This document shows positions 56,996 through 64,000 of a stretch of DNA of 64,000 nt, piece after piece. Source of the stretch: Pelomonas sp052436255 (GTDB lineage: Bacteria > Pseudomonadota > Gammaproteobacteria > Burkholderiales > Burkholderiaceae_C); contig JBQVNP010000003.1 in the NCBI GenBank assembly GCA_052436255.1, positions 1 to 64,000 of the forward strand, read 5' to 3'. Position numbers and translations under genes: made by a program. Within the stretch, counting starts at the first letter, position 1, and every line of letters begins with the position of its first letter. The notes beneath the pieces were generated by a model. That model saw nothing but the letters and a program-made list of their open reading frames with translations, did not search any database and was not told the origin of the DNA.

Positions 56996-57505
56996 ATGAT
57001 GTTGCGTCCCGGCCGAATTGTGCTTTGCTGCCTGCTGGCCGCCTTCACGCCGGCGGTGTTGGCCCAGGAGTTGCCGCGCAAGCAGTTCGAGGTCCGCGTT
57101 GAGGAGACCGGCACCCGCCTGGGCCGCACCGCGATGCGCTCGAGTTTGCCGTTGAACCGGCGCTATGCCGAGCTGGACGACGCTGAGAAGGCGCAGCTGA
57201 GGGCCAACTACGAAGGCATGCCCGCCGCCGACGAGCCGCCGTTTCCCGCTCAGGGCCTGTTGCCGATCTTCAACGCGCTCCATGAGGGTATGGACAAGCT
57301 TGGCGCCGTTGGCGAGATAACCCTCGTCGCCGATGTGGACACCGAAGGCAAGGTGCGGCATGTGGACGCCTTCGGCTCGATCAACCCGGACTTCGCCCGC
57401 TTCGCGTCGCGAGTGCTGACGGCCACGCCGTTCAAGCCGGGCGTCTGCGCCAGCAAGCCCTGCAACATGCAGTATGTGCTGAGGATGGCGTTCTCCAGGA
57501 TCTGA
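56996..57505 (+). CDS. Exported protein with TonB-C-like domain
   Basis: 169 aa: signal peptide (RIVLCCLLAAFTPAVLAQ), a middle of unknown type, and a C-terminal part GEITLVADVDTEGKVRHVDAF...ASRVLTATPFKPG that has the pattern of the TonB C-terminal fold. Two Cys (CASKPCNM) could pair. It lacks the membrane anchor and Pro-rich arm of TonB, so it does not transduce energy in the usual way. AGGAG is 7 nt before ATG 56996. sbcB follows 41 nt downstream. Confidence 0.7.
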   Translation: MMLRPGRIVLCCLLAAFTPAVLAQELPRKQFEVRVEETGTRLGRTAMRSSLPLNRRYAELDDAEKAQLRANYEGMPAADEPPFPAQGLLPIFNALHEGMDKLGAVGEITLVADVDTEGKVRHVDAFGSINPDFARFASRVLTATPFKPGVCASKPCNMQYVLRMAFSRI

Positions 57506-57546
57506 CCGAGGCCGAGCCGGACCGGGGCATCGGCTATCGTGCCGCC

Positions 57547-58980
57547 ATGAGCGATATCAGCTTCTTCTGGCACGACTACGAGACCTTCGGCCGCGTCCCG
57601 CGGCGTGATCGCCCGGCCCAGTTCGCCGGCCTGCGCACCGATGCAGAGCTCAACGAGATCGGCGAGCCGCTGATGCTGTATTGCCAGCCCGCGCCCGACT
57701 ACCTGCCCGACCCCGAGGCCTGCCTGCTGACCGGCATCCTGCCGCAGCACTGCCTGCAGCGCGGCGTGCCGGAGCACGAGTTCGCCTCCGCCATCGAGAC
57801 GGTGCTGGCCACGCCTGGCACCATCGGCGTGGGCTACAACAGCATCCGTTTCGACGACGAGGTCACGCGCCACCTGTTCTGGCGCAACCTCATCGACCCC
57901 TACGGCCGTGAATGGCAGAACGGCTGCGGCCGCTGGGACCTGCTCGACGTCGTGCGCTGCGCCTATGCACTGCGGCCCGAGGGCATCGAGTGGCCCAAGC
58001 ACGAGGACGGCCGCCCCAGCTTCAAGCTCGAACACCTGACTGTTGCCAACGGCGTGGCCCACGAGGCGGCTCACGATGCGCTGTCCGACGTTCGGGCCAC
58101 CGTGGCTTTGGCGCGCAAGCTGCGCCAGGCCCAGCCCAAGTTGTGGGACTTCTGCGTCAGGCTGCGTGGCAAGCAGGCGGTGTGGGACGAAATCGGCGTC
58201 GGCAAACCTTTCCTGCATATCTCGGGCATGTATGCGCCCGAGCGCGGCTGCATCGCCGTGGTCTGGCCTTTGGCACCCCATCCGACCAACAAGAACGAGC
58301 TGATCGTCTGGGACTGCGCGACCTCGCCGGAAGAGCTGCTGTCGCTCAACGCCACCGCCATCCGCGAGCGCATGTTCAGCAAGCAGGAGGCGCTGCCGGA
58401 GGGCGTCACTCGGCTGCCGATCAAGACCATCCATGTCAACAAGAGCCCCATCGTCATCGGCAATCTGAAGACGCTGCAGCCTGCGATGGCCGAGCGCTGG
58501 GGCCATGACATCGAGGCCCAGCTCGTCCACGCGCGGCTGCTGGCGGCGAAGGGCCGGCTGTTGGACGGCCTCTGGGCCGATGTGTTCCAGCGCGAGCCGT
58601 TCGAGGCGGCCGATGTGGACGAGGACCTTTACGGCGGCTTCATCGGCAACGATGACCGTCGCGCGCTCAACCGCGTGCGCGCCACGCCGCCGGAGCAGCT
58701 GGCCGAGCGCGCCGCCCAGGGCAAGCTGGCCTTCCAGGACGGCCGGCTGGACGAGCTGGTGTTCCGCTGGCGCGCGCGCAATTTCCCGACCACGCTTTCC
58801 ACCGAAGAGGCGGCGCGCTGGCAGGCCCACCTGACCGCGCGTCTGCACCAAGGGGAGGGCGGCGCCCAGACGCTGGCAGACTTCATGGAGCGCATCGACC
58901 AATTGGGCGAGGCGGCCGATGAGCGCGGCGAGGGCATCCTGTCGGCGCTGTATGACTATGCCGAGCAGATCGCACCCTGA
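57547..58980 (+). CDS. sbcB: Exodeoxyribonuclease I
   Basis: 3'-5' single-strand DNA exonuclease used in repair and recombination; 477 aa, as in E. coli. DnaQ-type motif I FFWHDYETFGRVPRRDRPAQ (DxE), motif II TIGVGYNSIRFDDEVTRHLF, motif III AHDALSDVRATVALA, then the SH3-like and C-terminal parts that bind ssDNA and SSB. ATG 57547. Confidence 0.95.
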   Translation: MSDISFFWHDYETFGRVPRRDRPAQFAGLRTDAELNEIGEPLMLYCQPAPDYLPDPEACLLTGILPQHCLQRGVPEHEFASAIETVLATPGTIGVGYNSIRFDDEVTRHLFWRNLIDPYGREWQNGCGRWDLLDVVRCAYALRPEGIEWPKHEDGRPSFKLEHLTVANGVAHEAAHDALSDVRATVALARKLRQAQPKLWDFCVRLRGKQAVWDEIGVGKPFLHISGMYAPERGCIAVVWPLAPHPTNKNELIVWDCATSPEELLSLNATAIRERMFSKQEALPEGVTRLPIKTIHVNKSPIVIGNLKTLQPAMAERWGHDIEAQLVHARLLAAKGRLLDGLWADVFQREPFEAADVDEDLYGGFIGNDDRRALNRVRATPPEQLAERAAQGKLAFQDGRLDELVFRWRARNFPTTLSTEEAARWQAHLTARLHQGEGGAQTLADFMERIDQLGEAADERGEGILSALYDYAEQIAP

Positions 58981-59086
58981 CCCCGGATCGCAGTGCGGTG
59001 CGGGCTTAACCAGCGTGATCAGCGTCATGGCCGAAAGCCGGCAGTCCTGCGATAGTCGGGCCTAGAAGATCGACTCGGAGACCCTC

Positions 59087-60019
59087 ATGAGCAGCGCCGC
59101 CCCCGAACGTAACGAGGACCCCACCGCCGCCCGCCTGCGTGCCTTGCTGGTACGCGCGCCCACCGCCGTCGCCTTCATCGCCGGCCAGCGTTTCGAGGTT
59201 GTCAGCGAGGAGTTCAATCATCTTTTCGGCTTTGGCGACGACTGCGACCTGTGCGGCCAGGGCACGCGCGTGGTCCACACGACCGACATGGCGCACACGG
59301 CGTTCAGCGAGCGTGCCGCCGCAGCCTTTGCGGCCGGCCGGCCGCTGGACGAAGAGATCGAGTACGTCAAGCGCGACGGCCACCGCTTCTGGGGCCGGCT
59401 GCAGGCCACGCCAGTGCACTGGGAGGCGCCGGCCGGCGAGGCCCTGTGGATCGTCGAAGATGTGACGGCCGCGCGCTCCCAGCGTCTGCAGCCCACCTGG
59501 ACGGCCAAGCACGACGCCGTCACCGAGTTGGCCAACCGGCGCGAGTTCGAGCGCCGCCTGGGCGAGCATGTCGGCAGCCGCCGTAACGAGCCGGTGTCGG
59601 TGCTGTGGCTGGACGTGGACAGGTTCGGCGACGTCATCAAAGACATGGGCAGCGAGGTCGGCGACCATTTCCTGTACGGCCTTGGGCAGATGCTGAGCAG
59701 CAAGGTGAGGGCGTCGGACCTGGTCGCGCGGCTGGAGGATGACCATTTCGCCATCCTGCTGCCCGATTGCGACCAGCACTACGCCCAGATCATTGCCGAG
59801 AAGGTTCGCTCTGCCGTGGCCGGCTACCGACTGCGCTGGGGCCTGCACCGCACGCGGGTGAAGGCGTCGCTGGGCGTCGTGCAGATCGACGCAACGCTGA
59901 CGACGCTGGATGCCGTGCTGGGCGCTGGCGCGCTGGCCTGCACCGAGGCCAAGGCGGCGGGCGGTGACAGCGTGCGGGTGTTCGTCTCGGCCGGCGGTTT
60001 CGAGGAACTGGCGGGCTGA
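59087..60019 (+). CDS. PAS domain protein with degenerate GGDEF domain
   Basis: 310 aa. PAS-like N-terminus (APTAVAFIAGQRFEVVSEEFN, RDGHRFWGRLQATPV, LWIVEDVTAARSQ) then a GGDEF-type domain: DAVTELANRREFERRL, LWLDVDRFGDVIKDMGSEVGD. The signature loop reads ARLEDDHFAILL, so GG(D/E)EF is replaced by LEDDH and cyclase activity is unlikely. It may act as a GTP or c-di-GMP sensor. It stands just before a flagellar-type gene under sigma-28 control. Confidence 0.85.
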   Translation: MSSAAPERNEDPTAARLRALLVRAPTAVAFIAGQRFEVVSEEFNHLFGFGDDCDLCGQGTRVVHTTDMAHTAFSERAAAAFAAGRPLDEEIEYVKRDGHRFWGRLQATPVHWEAPAGEALWIVEDVTAARSQRLQPTWTAKHDAVTELANRREFERRLGEHVGSRRNEPVSVLWLDVDRFGDVIKDMGSEVGDHFLYGLGQMLSSKVRASDLVARLEDDHFAILLPDCDQHYAQIIAEKVRSAVAGYRLRWGLHRTRVKASLGVVQIDATLTTLDAVLGAGALACTEAKAAGGDSVRVFVSAGGFEELAG

Positions 60020-60076
60020 TTTCACGTTCGGGCGGGCGGCGCTCCCCGGAAATGCGGGGGTTTTCGCCGAATGTTC

Positions 60077-60103
60077 TAAAGTTCGCTTCACCCCGGCCGA
60101 TGT
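60077..60103 (+). promoter_or_regulatory. Sigma-28 (FliA) promoter
   Basis: TAAAGTTC, 11-nt spacer, GCCGATGT. This matches the flagellar sigma-28 consensus TAAAGTTT-N11-GCCGATAA at 13 of 16 positions with exact spacing. Start expected near 60111, about 24 nt before the ATG of the rod-like gene. Confidence 0.8.
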
Positions 60104-60134
60104 AGCGGCTAGAGCGTTTGAAAGCTGAGTCCTG

Positions 60135-60407
60135 ATGAACGTCGCCATGTCCACCGCCCTGTCCGGCATCTCTGCCGCGAACGAGCGCCTGCGTGCCTCG
60201 GCGTCCAACATCGCCAACTTGGCGGCCGGCAATCAGTCCCGCCCCAGTGTCGAGCCGACGAACGTCGACAAGATCCCCCAGCGCGAGGTCAACCCGGCCA
60301 ATGAGGTGGTGGAGCAGCAGTCTGCAGCCTATGCCTTTGTCGCCAACCTGAGGGTGCTGCAGACGCAGATCAACACCACCGGCGCGCTGCTGGACATCAA
60401 GGCCTGA
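60135..60407 (+). CDS. Small flagellar basal-body rod-like protein, 90 aa
   Basis: The first 30 residues (MSTALSGISAANERLRASASNIANL) match the N-terminal helix shared by flagellar rod and hook proteins (ANN-like SASNIANL). The last 35 (NEVVEQQSAAYAFVANLRVL then QTQINTTGALLDIKA) match their C-terminal coiled-coil helix. The central domain present in FlgB, FlgC, FlgF and FlgG is reduced to about 25 residues. It is monocistronic: sigma-28 promoter upstream, terminator downstream, no other flagellar gene in the window. Function unknown. Confidence 0.8.
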   Translation: MNVAMSTALSGISAANERLRASASNIANLAAGNQSRPSVEPTNVDKIPQREVNPANEVVEQQSAAYAFVANLRVLQTQINTTGALLDIKA

Positions 60408-60431
60408 GCGGCGCGGCGTCACCAGCGATAC

Positions 60432-60457
60432 AAGCGGCCTCGGGCCGCTTTTTCTTT
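60432..60457 (+). terminator. Terminator after rod-like gene
   Basis: AAGCGGCC pairs with GGCCGCTT across a 3-nt loop, followed by TTTCTTT. Confidence 0.85.
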
Positions 60458-60935
60458 ATCTGCCAACTTTTTTCACCCCGCGCGTGAAGGCGCGGCGCAT
60501 GGCGAGGCCGGGCGCGCGGCGAGCGGCAAGCTGGGCATGGGGCATGGCGCGTCGGAGTGGTCGCCCATTCGGCATACCGCTTTCAAGCGACGCACCCCAC
60601 CGCCCCGAGCAACTGCTGGACATCCGCGATGACAGCCAGGCCAGCCTGATCGCCGCGGGCGTAGCATCCGCGCCGCGCCGCGGCGCAATGGCGCGCGCCT
60701 TGCAAACCCCGCCCGTGATCGTTGCCGGTGCGGCCTTGCCGCGGGCGCAAAGAGAGGCTGAAGCGAGCGCCGCCGCTGTGACCGACCAGACCGGCCCGCG
60801 ACCGACCCGCCACCCTTTAGGCGGGCGCCTCGGTCCATCTGCGCGGTGCGCAGGGCCAAACGGTGCTGATGCAGGCCGCGCTGGCGCTAGGGCACGGCGA
60901 CCTGATCGACGCGTTGCGCCAACCGCGGCGCACAC
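60458..60935 (+). pseudogene. Gene-free stretch with possible ankyrin-repeat remnant
   Basis: No intact gene recognised in 480 bp. Two short pieces look like coding DNA in different plus-strand frames: EQLLDIRDDSQASLIAAG (60607-60660), and ASVHLRGAQGQTVLMQAALA continuing LGHGDLIDALRQP (60827-60925). The second fits the ankyrin consensus G-x-T-x-L-M-x-A-A-x-x-G-H-x-x-L. A stop (60818-60820) and a frame change lie between them. It may be a decayed ankyrin-repeat gene; low confidence. Confidence 0.3.
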
Positions 60936-60967
60936 AAAAAAGCCCGCCGGGCTGCGCGCGGCGGGCT
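60936..60967 (-). terminator. Terminator after acnB
   Basis: AGCCCGCC pairs with GGCGGGCT across an 11-nt loop; on the minus strand TTTTT follows. It lies 20 nt after the acnB stop. Confidence 0.85.
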
Positions 60968-60986
60968 GGCTCTGCAAGCCTCAGGC

Positions 60987-63578
60987 TCAGGCTGCCACGG
61001 CCTTGGCGGCGTCTGCGTATTCCTCGATCTGGTCGAAGTTCAGGTACTTGTAGATGGCCGCGCCGTCCTTGTTCACGACGCCCATGGCCTCGTGGTACTC
61101 CTGCACCGTCGGGATGTGGCCCAGCTTCGAGGCAATGGCCGCCAGCTCGGCCGAGGCGAGGAACACGTTGGTGTTCTTGCCCAGGCGGTTGGGAAAGTTG
61201 CGGGTCGATGTGGACACGACCGTCGCGCCCTCGCGCACCTGGGCCTGGTTGCCCATACACAGGCTGCAGCCCGGCATTTCGGTGCGTGCGCCTGCCGTGC
61301 CGAAGGCAGCGTAGTGGCCTTCCTTGATCAGCTCGCTTTGGTCCATCTTGGTGGGCGGTGCCACCCACAGCTTGACCGGGATGTCGCGCTGGCCACCCAG
61401 CAGCTTGGCGGCGGCGCGGAAGTGGCCGATGTTGGTCATGCACGAACCGATGAAGGCCTCGTCGATCTTGGTGCCGGCGACTTCGGACAGGGTCTTGGCG
61501 TCGTCCGGATCGTTGGGACAGCAGAGGATGGGTTCGTGGATGTCGGCCAGGTCGATCTCGATGACGGCGGCGTACTCGGCGTCCTTGTCGGCTTCCAGCA
61601 ACTCGGGCTTGGCGAGCCAGGCCTCGACCTTCTCGATGCGGCGCTGCAGGGTCTTCGCGTCGGCATAGCCGTCGGCGATCATGTTCTTCACCAGCACGCC
61701 GTTGCTGGTGATGTATTCCTTGATCGGCTCGGGGTTGAGCTTGATCGTGCAGCCGGCCGCCGAGCGCTCGGCGGAGGCGTCGGACAGCTCGAAGGCCTGT
61801 TCGACCTTCAGGTCCGGCAGGCCTTCGATCTCGAGGATGCGGCCCGAGAACACGTTCTTCTTGCCGGCCTTGGCCACGGTCAGCAGGCCGGCCTTGATGG
61901 CGTAGAGCGGAATGGCATGCACGAGGTCGCGCAGCGTCACGCCCGGCTGCATCTGGCCCTTGAAGCGAACGAGCACGGACTCAGGCATGTCCAGCGGCAT
62001 CACGCCGGTGGCAGCACCGAAGGCCACCAGGCCCGAGCCAGCGGGGAAGCTGATGCCGATGGGAAAGCGCGTGTGCGAGTCGCCACCGGTGCCGACCGTG
62101 TCGGGCAGCAGCAGGCGGTTCAGCCAGCTGTGGATGACTCCGTCACCCGGGCGCAGCGAGACGCCGCCGCGGTTGCTGATGAAGGCGGGCAGCTCGCGGT
62201 GGGTCTTGACGTCCACCGGCTTGGGATAGGCGGCGGTGTGGCAGAAGGACTGCATGACCAGGTCGGCCGAGAAGCCCAGGCAGGCCAGGTCCTTGAGCTC
62301 GTCGCGGGTCATTGGGCCGGTAGTGTCCTGCGAGCCGACGGTCGTCATCTTGGGCTCGCAATAGGTGCCGGGCCGAACGCCCTGGCCTTCCGGCAGGCCG
62401 ACGGCGCGGCCGACCATCTTCTGCGCCAGCGTGAAGCCGGCCTTGGTTTCAGCCGGCAGCGACGGCAGGCGGAACAGCGTGGACGCGGGCAGACCGAGGA
62501 ACTCGCGTGCCTTGGCGGTCAGCGAGCGGCCGATGATGAGGTTGATACGACCGCCTGCACGCACTTCGTCGAACAGCACATCGCTGCGCAGCTTGAACTC
62601 GGCAACGGTCTCGCCGTTCTTGACCAGCTTGCCGTCGTAGGGCAGCACGTCGATGACGTCGCCCATCTCCAGCTTGCTGACGTCGACTTCGATGGGCAGC
62701 GAGCCCGAGTCTTCCTGCGTGTTGAAGAAGATCGGCGCGATCTTGCCGCCCAACGTGACGCCGCCGAAGCGCTTGTTCGGCACGAAGGGGATGTCCTGGC
62801 CCGTGGCCCAGACCACCGAGTTGGTGGCCGACTTGCGCGAGGAGCCGGTGCCGACGACGTCGCCGACGTAGGCCACCAGATGGCCCTTGGCCTTGAGGTC
62901 CTCGATGAACTGCATCGGGCCGCGCTTGCCGTCTTCCTCCGGCTTGAAAGCCGCGTCGGCGCGCGTGTTCTTCAGCATCGCCAGGTAGTGCAGCGGGATG
63001 TCCGGGCGGCTCCAGGCGTCGGGCGCGGGCGACAGGTCGTCGGTGTTGGTCTCGCCGGGCACCTTGAAGACGGTGACGGTGATCTTCCTGTCGACTTCCG
63101 GACGCGAGGTGAACCACTCGGCGTTGGCCCAGGACTGCATCACTTCCTGAGCCTTGGCGTTGCCCGCCTTGGCCTTGGTGGCGACGTCGTTGAAGAAGTC
63201 GAACATCAGCAGCGTCTTCTTCAGGCCTTCGGCCGCGACGCCGGCGACTTCGGCGTCGTCCAGCAGTTCAATCAGCGGATGCACGTTGTAGCCGCCGACC
63301 ATGGTGCCCAGCAGCTCGGTCGCCTTGGCCTTGGAGATGAGGCCCACGCTGAGGTCGCCGTGGGCGACCGCCGCCAGGAACGAAGCCTTGACCTTGGCAG
63401 CATCGTCAACGCCCGGGGGCACGCGGTGGGTCAGCAGGTCCAGCAGAAATTCGCCTTCGCCGGCCGGCGGCGCCTTGATCAGCTCGATCAGCTCGGCCAC
63501 CTGCCTGGCTTCCAGGGGCAGGGGCGGAATGCCGAGGGCGGCGCGTTCGGCAACGTGTTGGCGGTAGGCGGTGAGCAT
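60987..63578 (-). CDS. acnB: Aconitate hydratase B
   Basis: TCA-cycle [4Fe-4S] enzyme, citrate to isocitrate, 863 aa as in E. coli AcnB. N-terminal HEAT-like domain (MLTAYRQHVAERAALGIPPL), the swivel domain near residues 170-370 (GDVVGTGSSRKSATNSVVWA), then the catalytic core with TVGSQDTTGPMTRDELKDLA, and cluster Cys in ILCCPNDPDD, IGSCMTNIGHFRAA and PGCSLCMGNQAQV. AcnB can also bind mRNA when the cluster is lost. GGAG (GGAGAACTCC region) precedes the ATG. Confidence 0.97.
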   Translation of the reverse strand: MLTAYRQHVAERAALGIPPLPLEARQVAELIELIKAPPAGEGEFLLDLLTHRVPPGVDDAAKVKASFLAAVAHGDLSVGLISKAKATELLGTMVGGYNVHPLIELLDDAEVAGVAAEGLKKTLLMFDFFNDVATKAKAGNAKAQEVMQSWANAEWFTSRPEVDRKITVTVFKVPGETNTDDLSPAPDAWSRPDIPLHYLAMLKNTRADAAFKPEEDGKRGPMQFIEDLKAKGHLVAYVGDVVGTGSSRKSATNSVVWATGQDIPFVPNKRFGGVTLGGKIAPIFFNTQEDSGSLPIEVDVSKLEMGDVIDVLPYDGKLVKNGETVAEFKLRSDVLFDEVRAGGRINLIIGRSLTAKAREFLGLPASTLFRLPSLPAETKAGFTLAQKMVGRAVGLPEGQGVRPGTYCEPKMTTVGSQDTTGPMTRDELKDLACLGFSADLVMQSFCHTAAYPKPVDVKTHRELPAFISNRGGVSLRPGDGVIHSWLNRLLLPDTVGTGGDSHTRFPIGISFPAGSGLVAFGAATGVMPLDMPESVLVRFKGQMQPGVTLRDLVHAIPLYAIKAGLLTVAKAGKKNVFSGRILEIEGLPDLKVEQAFELSDASAERSAAGCTIKLNPEPIKEYITSNGVLVKNMIADGYADAKTLQRRIEKVEAWLAKPELLEADKDAEYAAVIEIDLADIHEPILCCPNDPDDAKTLSEVAGTKIDEAFIGSCMTNIGHFRAAAKLLGGQRDIPVKLWVAPPTKMDQSELIKEGHYAAFGTAGARTEMPGCSLCMGNQAQVREGATVVSTSTRNFPNRLGKNTNVFLASAELAAIASKLGHIPTVQEYHEAMGVVNKDGAAIYKYLNFDQIEEYADAAKAVAA

Positions 63579-63611
63579 GGGAGAACTCCTGAAACGGGGG
63601 AACGAAAGGAT

Positions 63612-64000
63612 TCAGGCCTTGGGCGCGATGAGGCGCAGGCCCTTGAAATAATCACGAAAGAAAGCGGCGTCGTGGGTGATCAGACCCTGGCATTGCAGCA
63701 GGGCATGGGCGCCGATGAGGAAGTCGGGGACGGTGCGCTTGACGTCGTGTGAGGTGGCGCTGGCCGGCAGCCGCTGGCGGTAGCGCCGCTGCATCTCGCC
63801 GGCGCGCAGCGCGGCGCGCAATTCCAGCGGCGAGAAGCCGATCCCGATGGCTTCCAGCGTCTCCAGGACGATGTCGCTGTGCCCCAGGCCGGCCACCACC
63901 TCGCTGACGACGACCTCGCAGGCCACGACCGGGCCGGTCGACAGCGCGCTGCGCAGCAGCCGCTCGGCCTCATCCGCGGAGGGCCCGTCGCCGATGTAGT
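63612..64000 (-). CDS. VapC-type PIN domain protein (5' end outside window)
   Basis: Visible part 128 residues, beginning YIGDGPSADEAERLLRSA, about a dozen residues into a PIN domain. The acidic end is typical: VPDFLIGAHALLQCQ then GLITHDAAFFRDYFKGLRLI, with the conserved Asp residues. PIN proteins of this form are the ribonuclease toxin of VapBC pairs; the antitoxin, if present, would be just past the right edge. The stop is 33 bp before the acnB start on the same strand, so they may share a transcript. Confidence 0.8.
   Translation of the reverse strand, partial: YIGDGPSADEAERLLRSALSTGPVVACEVVVSEVVAGLGHSDIVLETLEAIGIGFSPLELRAALRAGEMQRRYRQRLPASATSHDVKRTVPDFLIGAHALLQCQGLITHDAAFFRDYFKGLRLIAPKA

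Overview
The window is a GC-rich (about two-thirds G+C) chromosomal segment from a betaproteobacterium. Gene order and protein character point to the order Burkholderiales (Rubrivivax/Roseateles/Leptothrix-like); this is inference from families and synteny, not a database match. It is mostly core genome. I saw no rRNA, insertion sequence, prophage or CRISPR array. There is one tRNA gene, tRNA-Leu(CAA).

Layout. 1-8.7 kb (minus strand): DUF2868 protein (cut by the window edge), a large SNF2-family helicase, the DEAD-box RNA helicase RhlE and an orphan peptide-type ABC binding protein. 8.8-13.4 kb (plus): translation factor EttA, then a periplasmic Spy/CpxP-like protein, an OmpR-type regulator and a sensor kinase. 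13.4-16.1 kb (minus): coupled trpS - DUF1289 - MATE operon. 16.3-20.1 kb (plus): purN, rsmB, a membrane fatty-acid desaturase and a DUF3016 protein. 20.2-21.8 kb (minus): rpmG, rpmB, trxB. 22-27.8 kb (plus): Crp/Fnr regulator, FtsK, LolA, RarA and a solute-binding protein.

27.8-34.9 kb is a regulatory unit. A DctB/DctD-like two-component pair is divergent from livHMGF. The intergenic region has an almost perfect sigma-54 promoter and two spaced dyads of enhancer type, so the pair probably activates the transporter. 34.9-39.3 kb is a minor-pilin operon (pilE, fimT, pilW, pilX, pilV) with unusually large PilX and PilV and no PilY1. 39.5-43.9 kb: an amino-acid dehydrogenase, a 2-oxoglutarate/Fe dioxygenase coupled to a 2Fe-2S flavin reductase, an SDR epimerase-like protein and a rhomboid protease. 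44-50.6 kb: tRNA-Leu, cysM, a NUDIX hydrolase, tusA, galU, a degenerate 2-hydroxyacid dehydrogenase and valS.

50.8-53.0 kb holds a second Spy-like/regulator/kinase set, a paralogue of the first. Then come guaC, DUF3422, a ketoacyl-synthase III, a TonB-C-like protein, exonuclease I (sbcB), a PAS plus degenerate GGDEF protein, a 90-residue flagellar-rod-like protein behind a consensus sigma-28 promoter, acnB and a VapC-type PIN protein cut by the right edge.

The observations I would follow first are the sigma-54/enhancer control of livHMGF, the sigma-28 mini rod protein, the oversized minor pilins, the dioxygenase-reductase pair and the duplicated Spy/two-component modules. I did not see a clearly new defence or mobile system.
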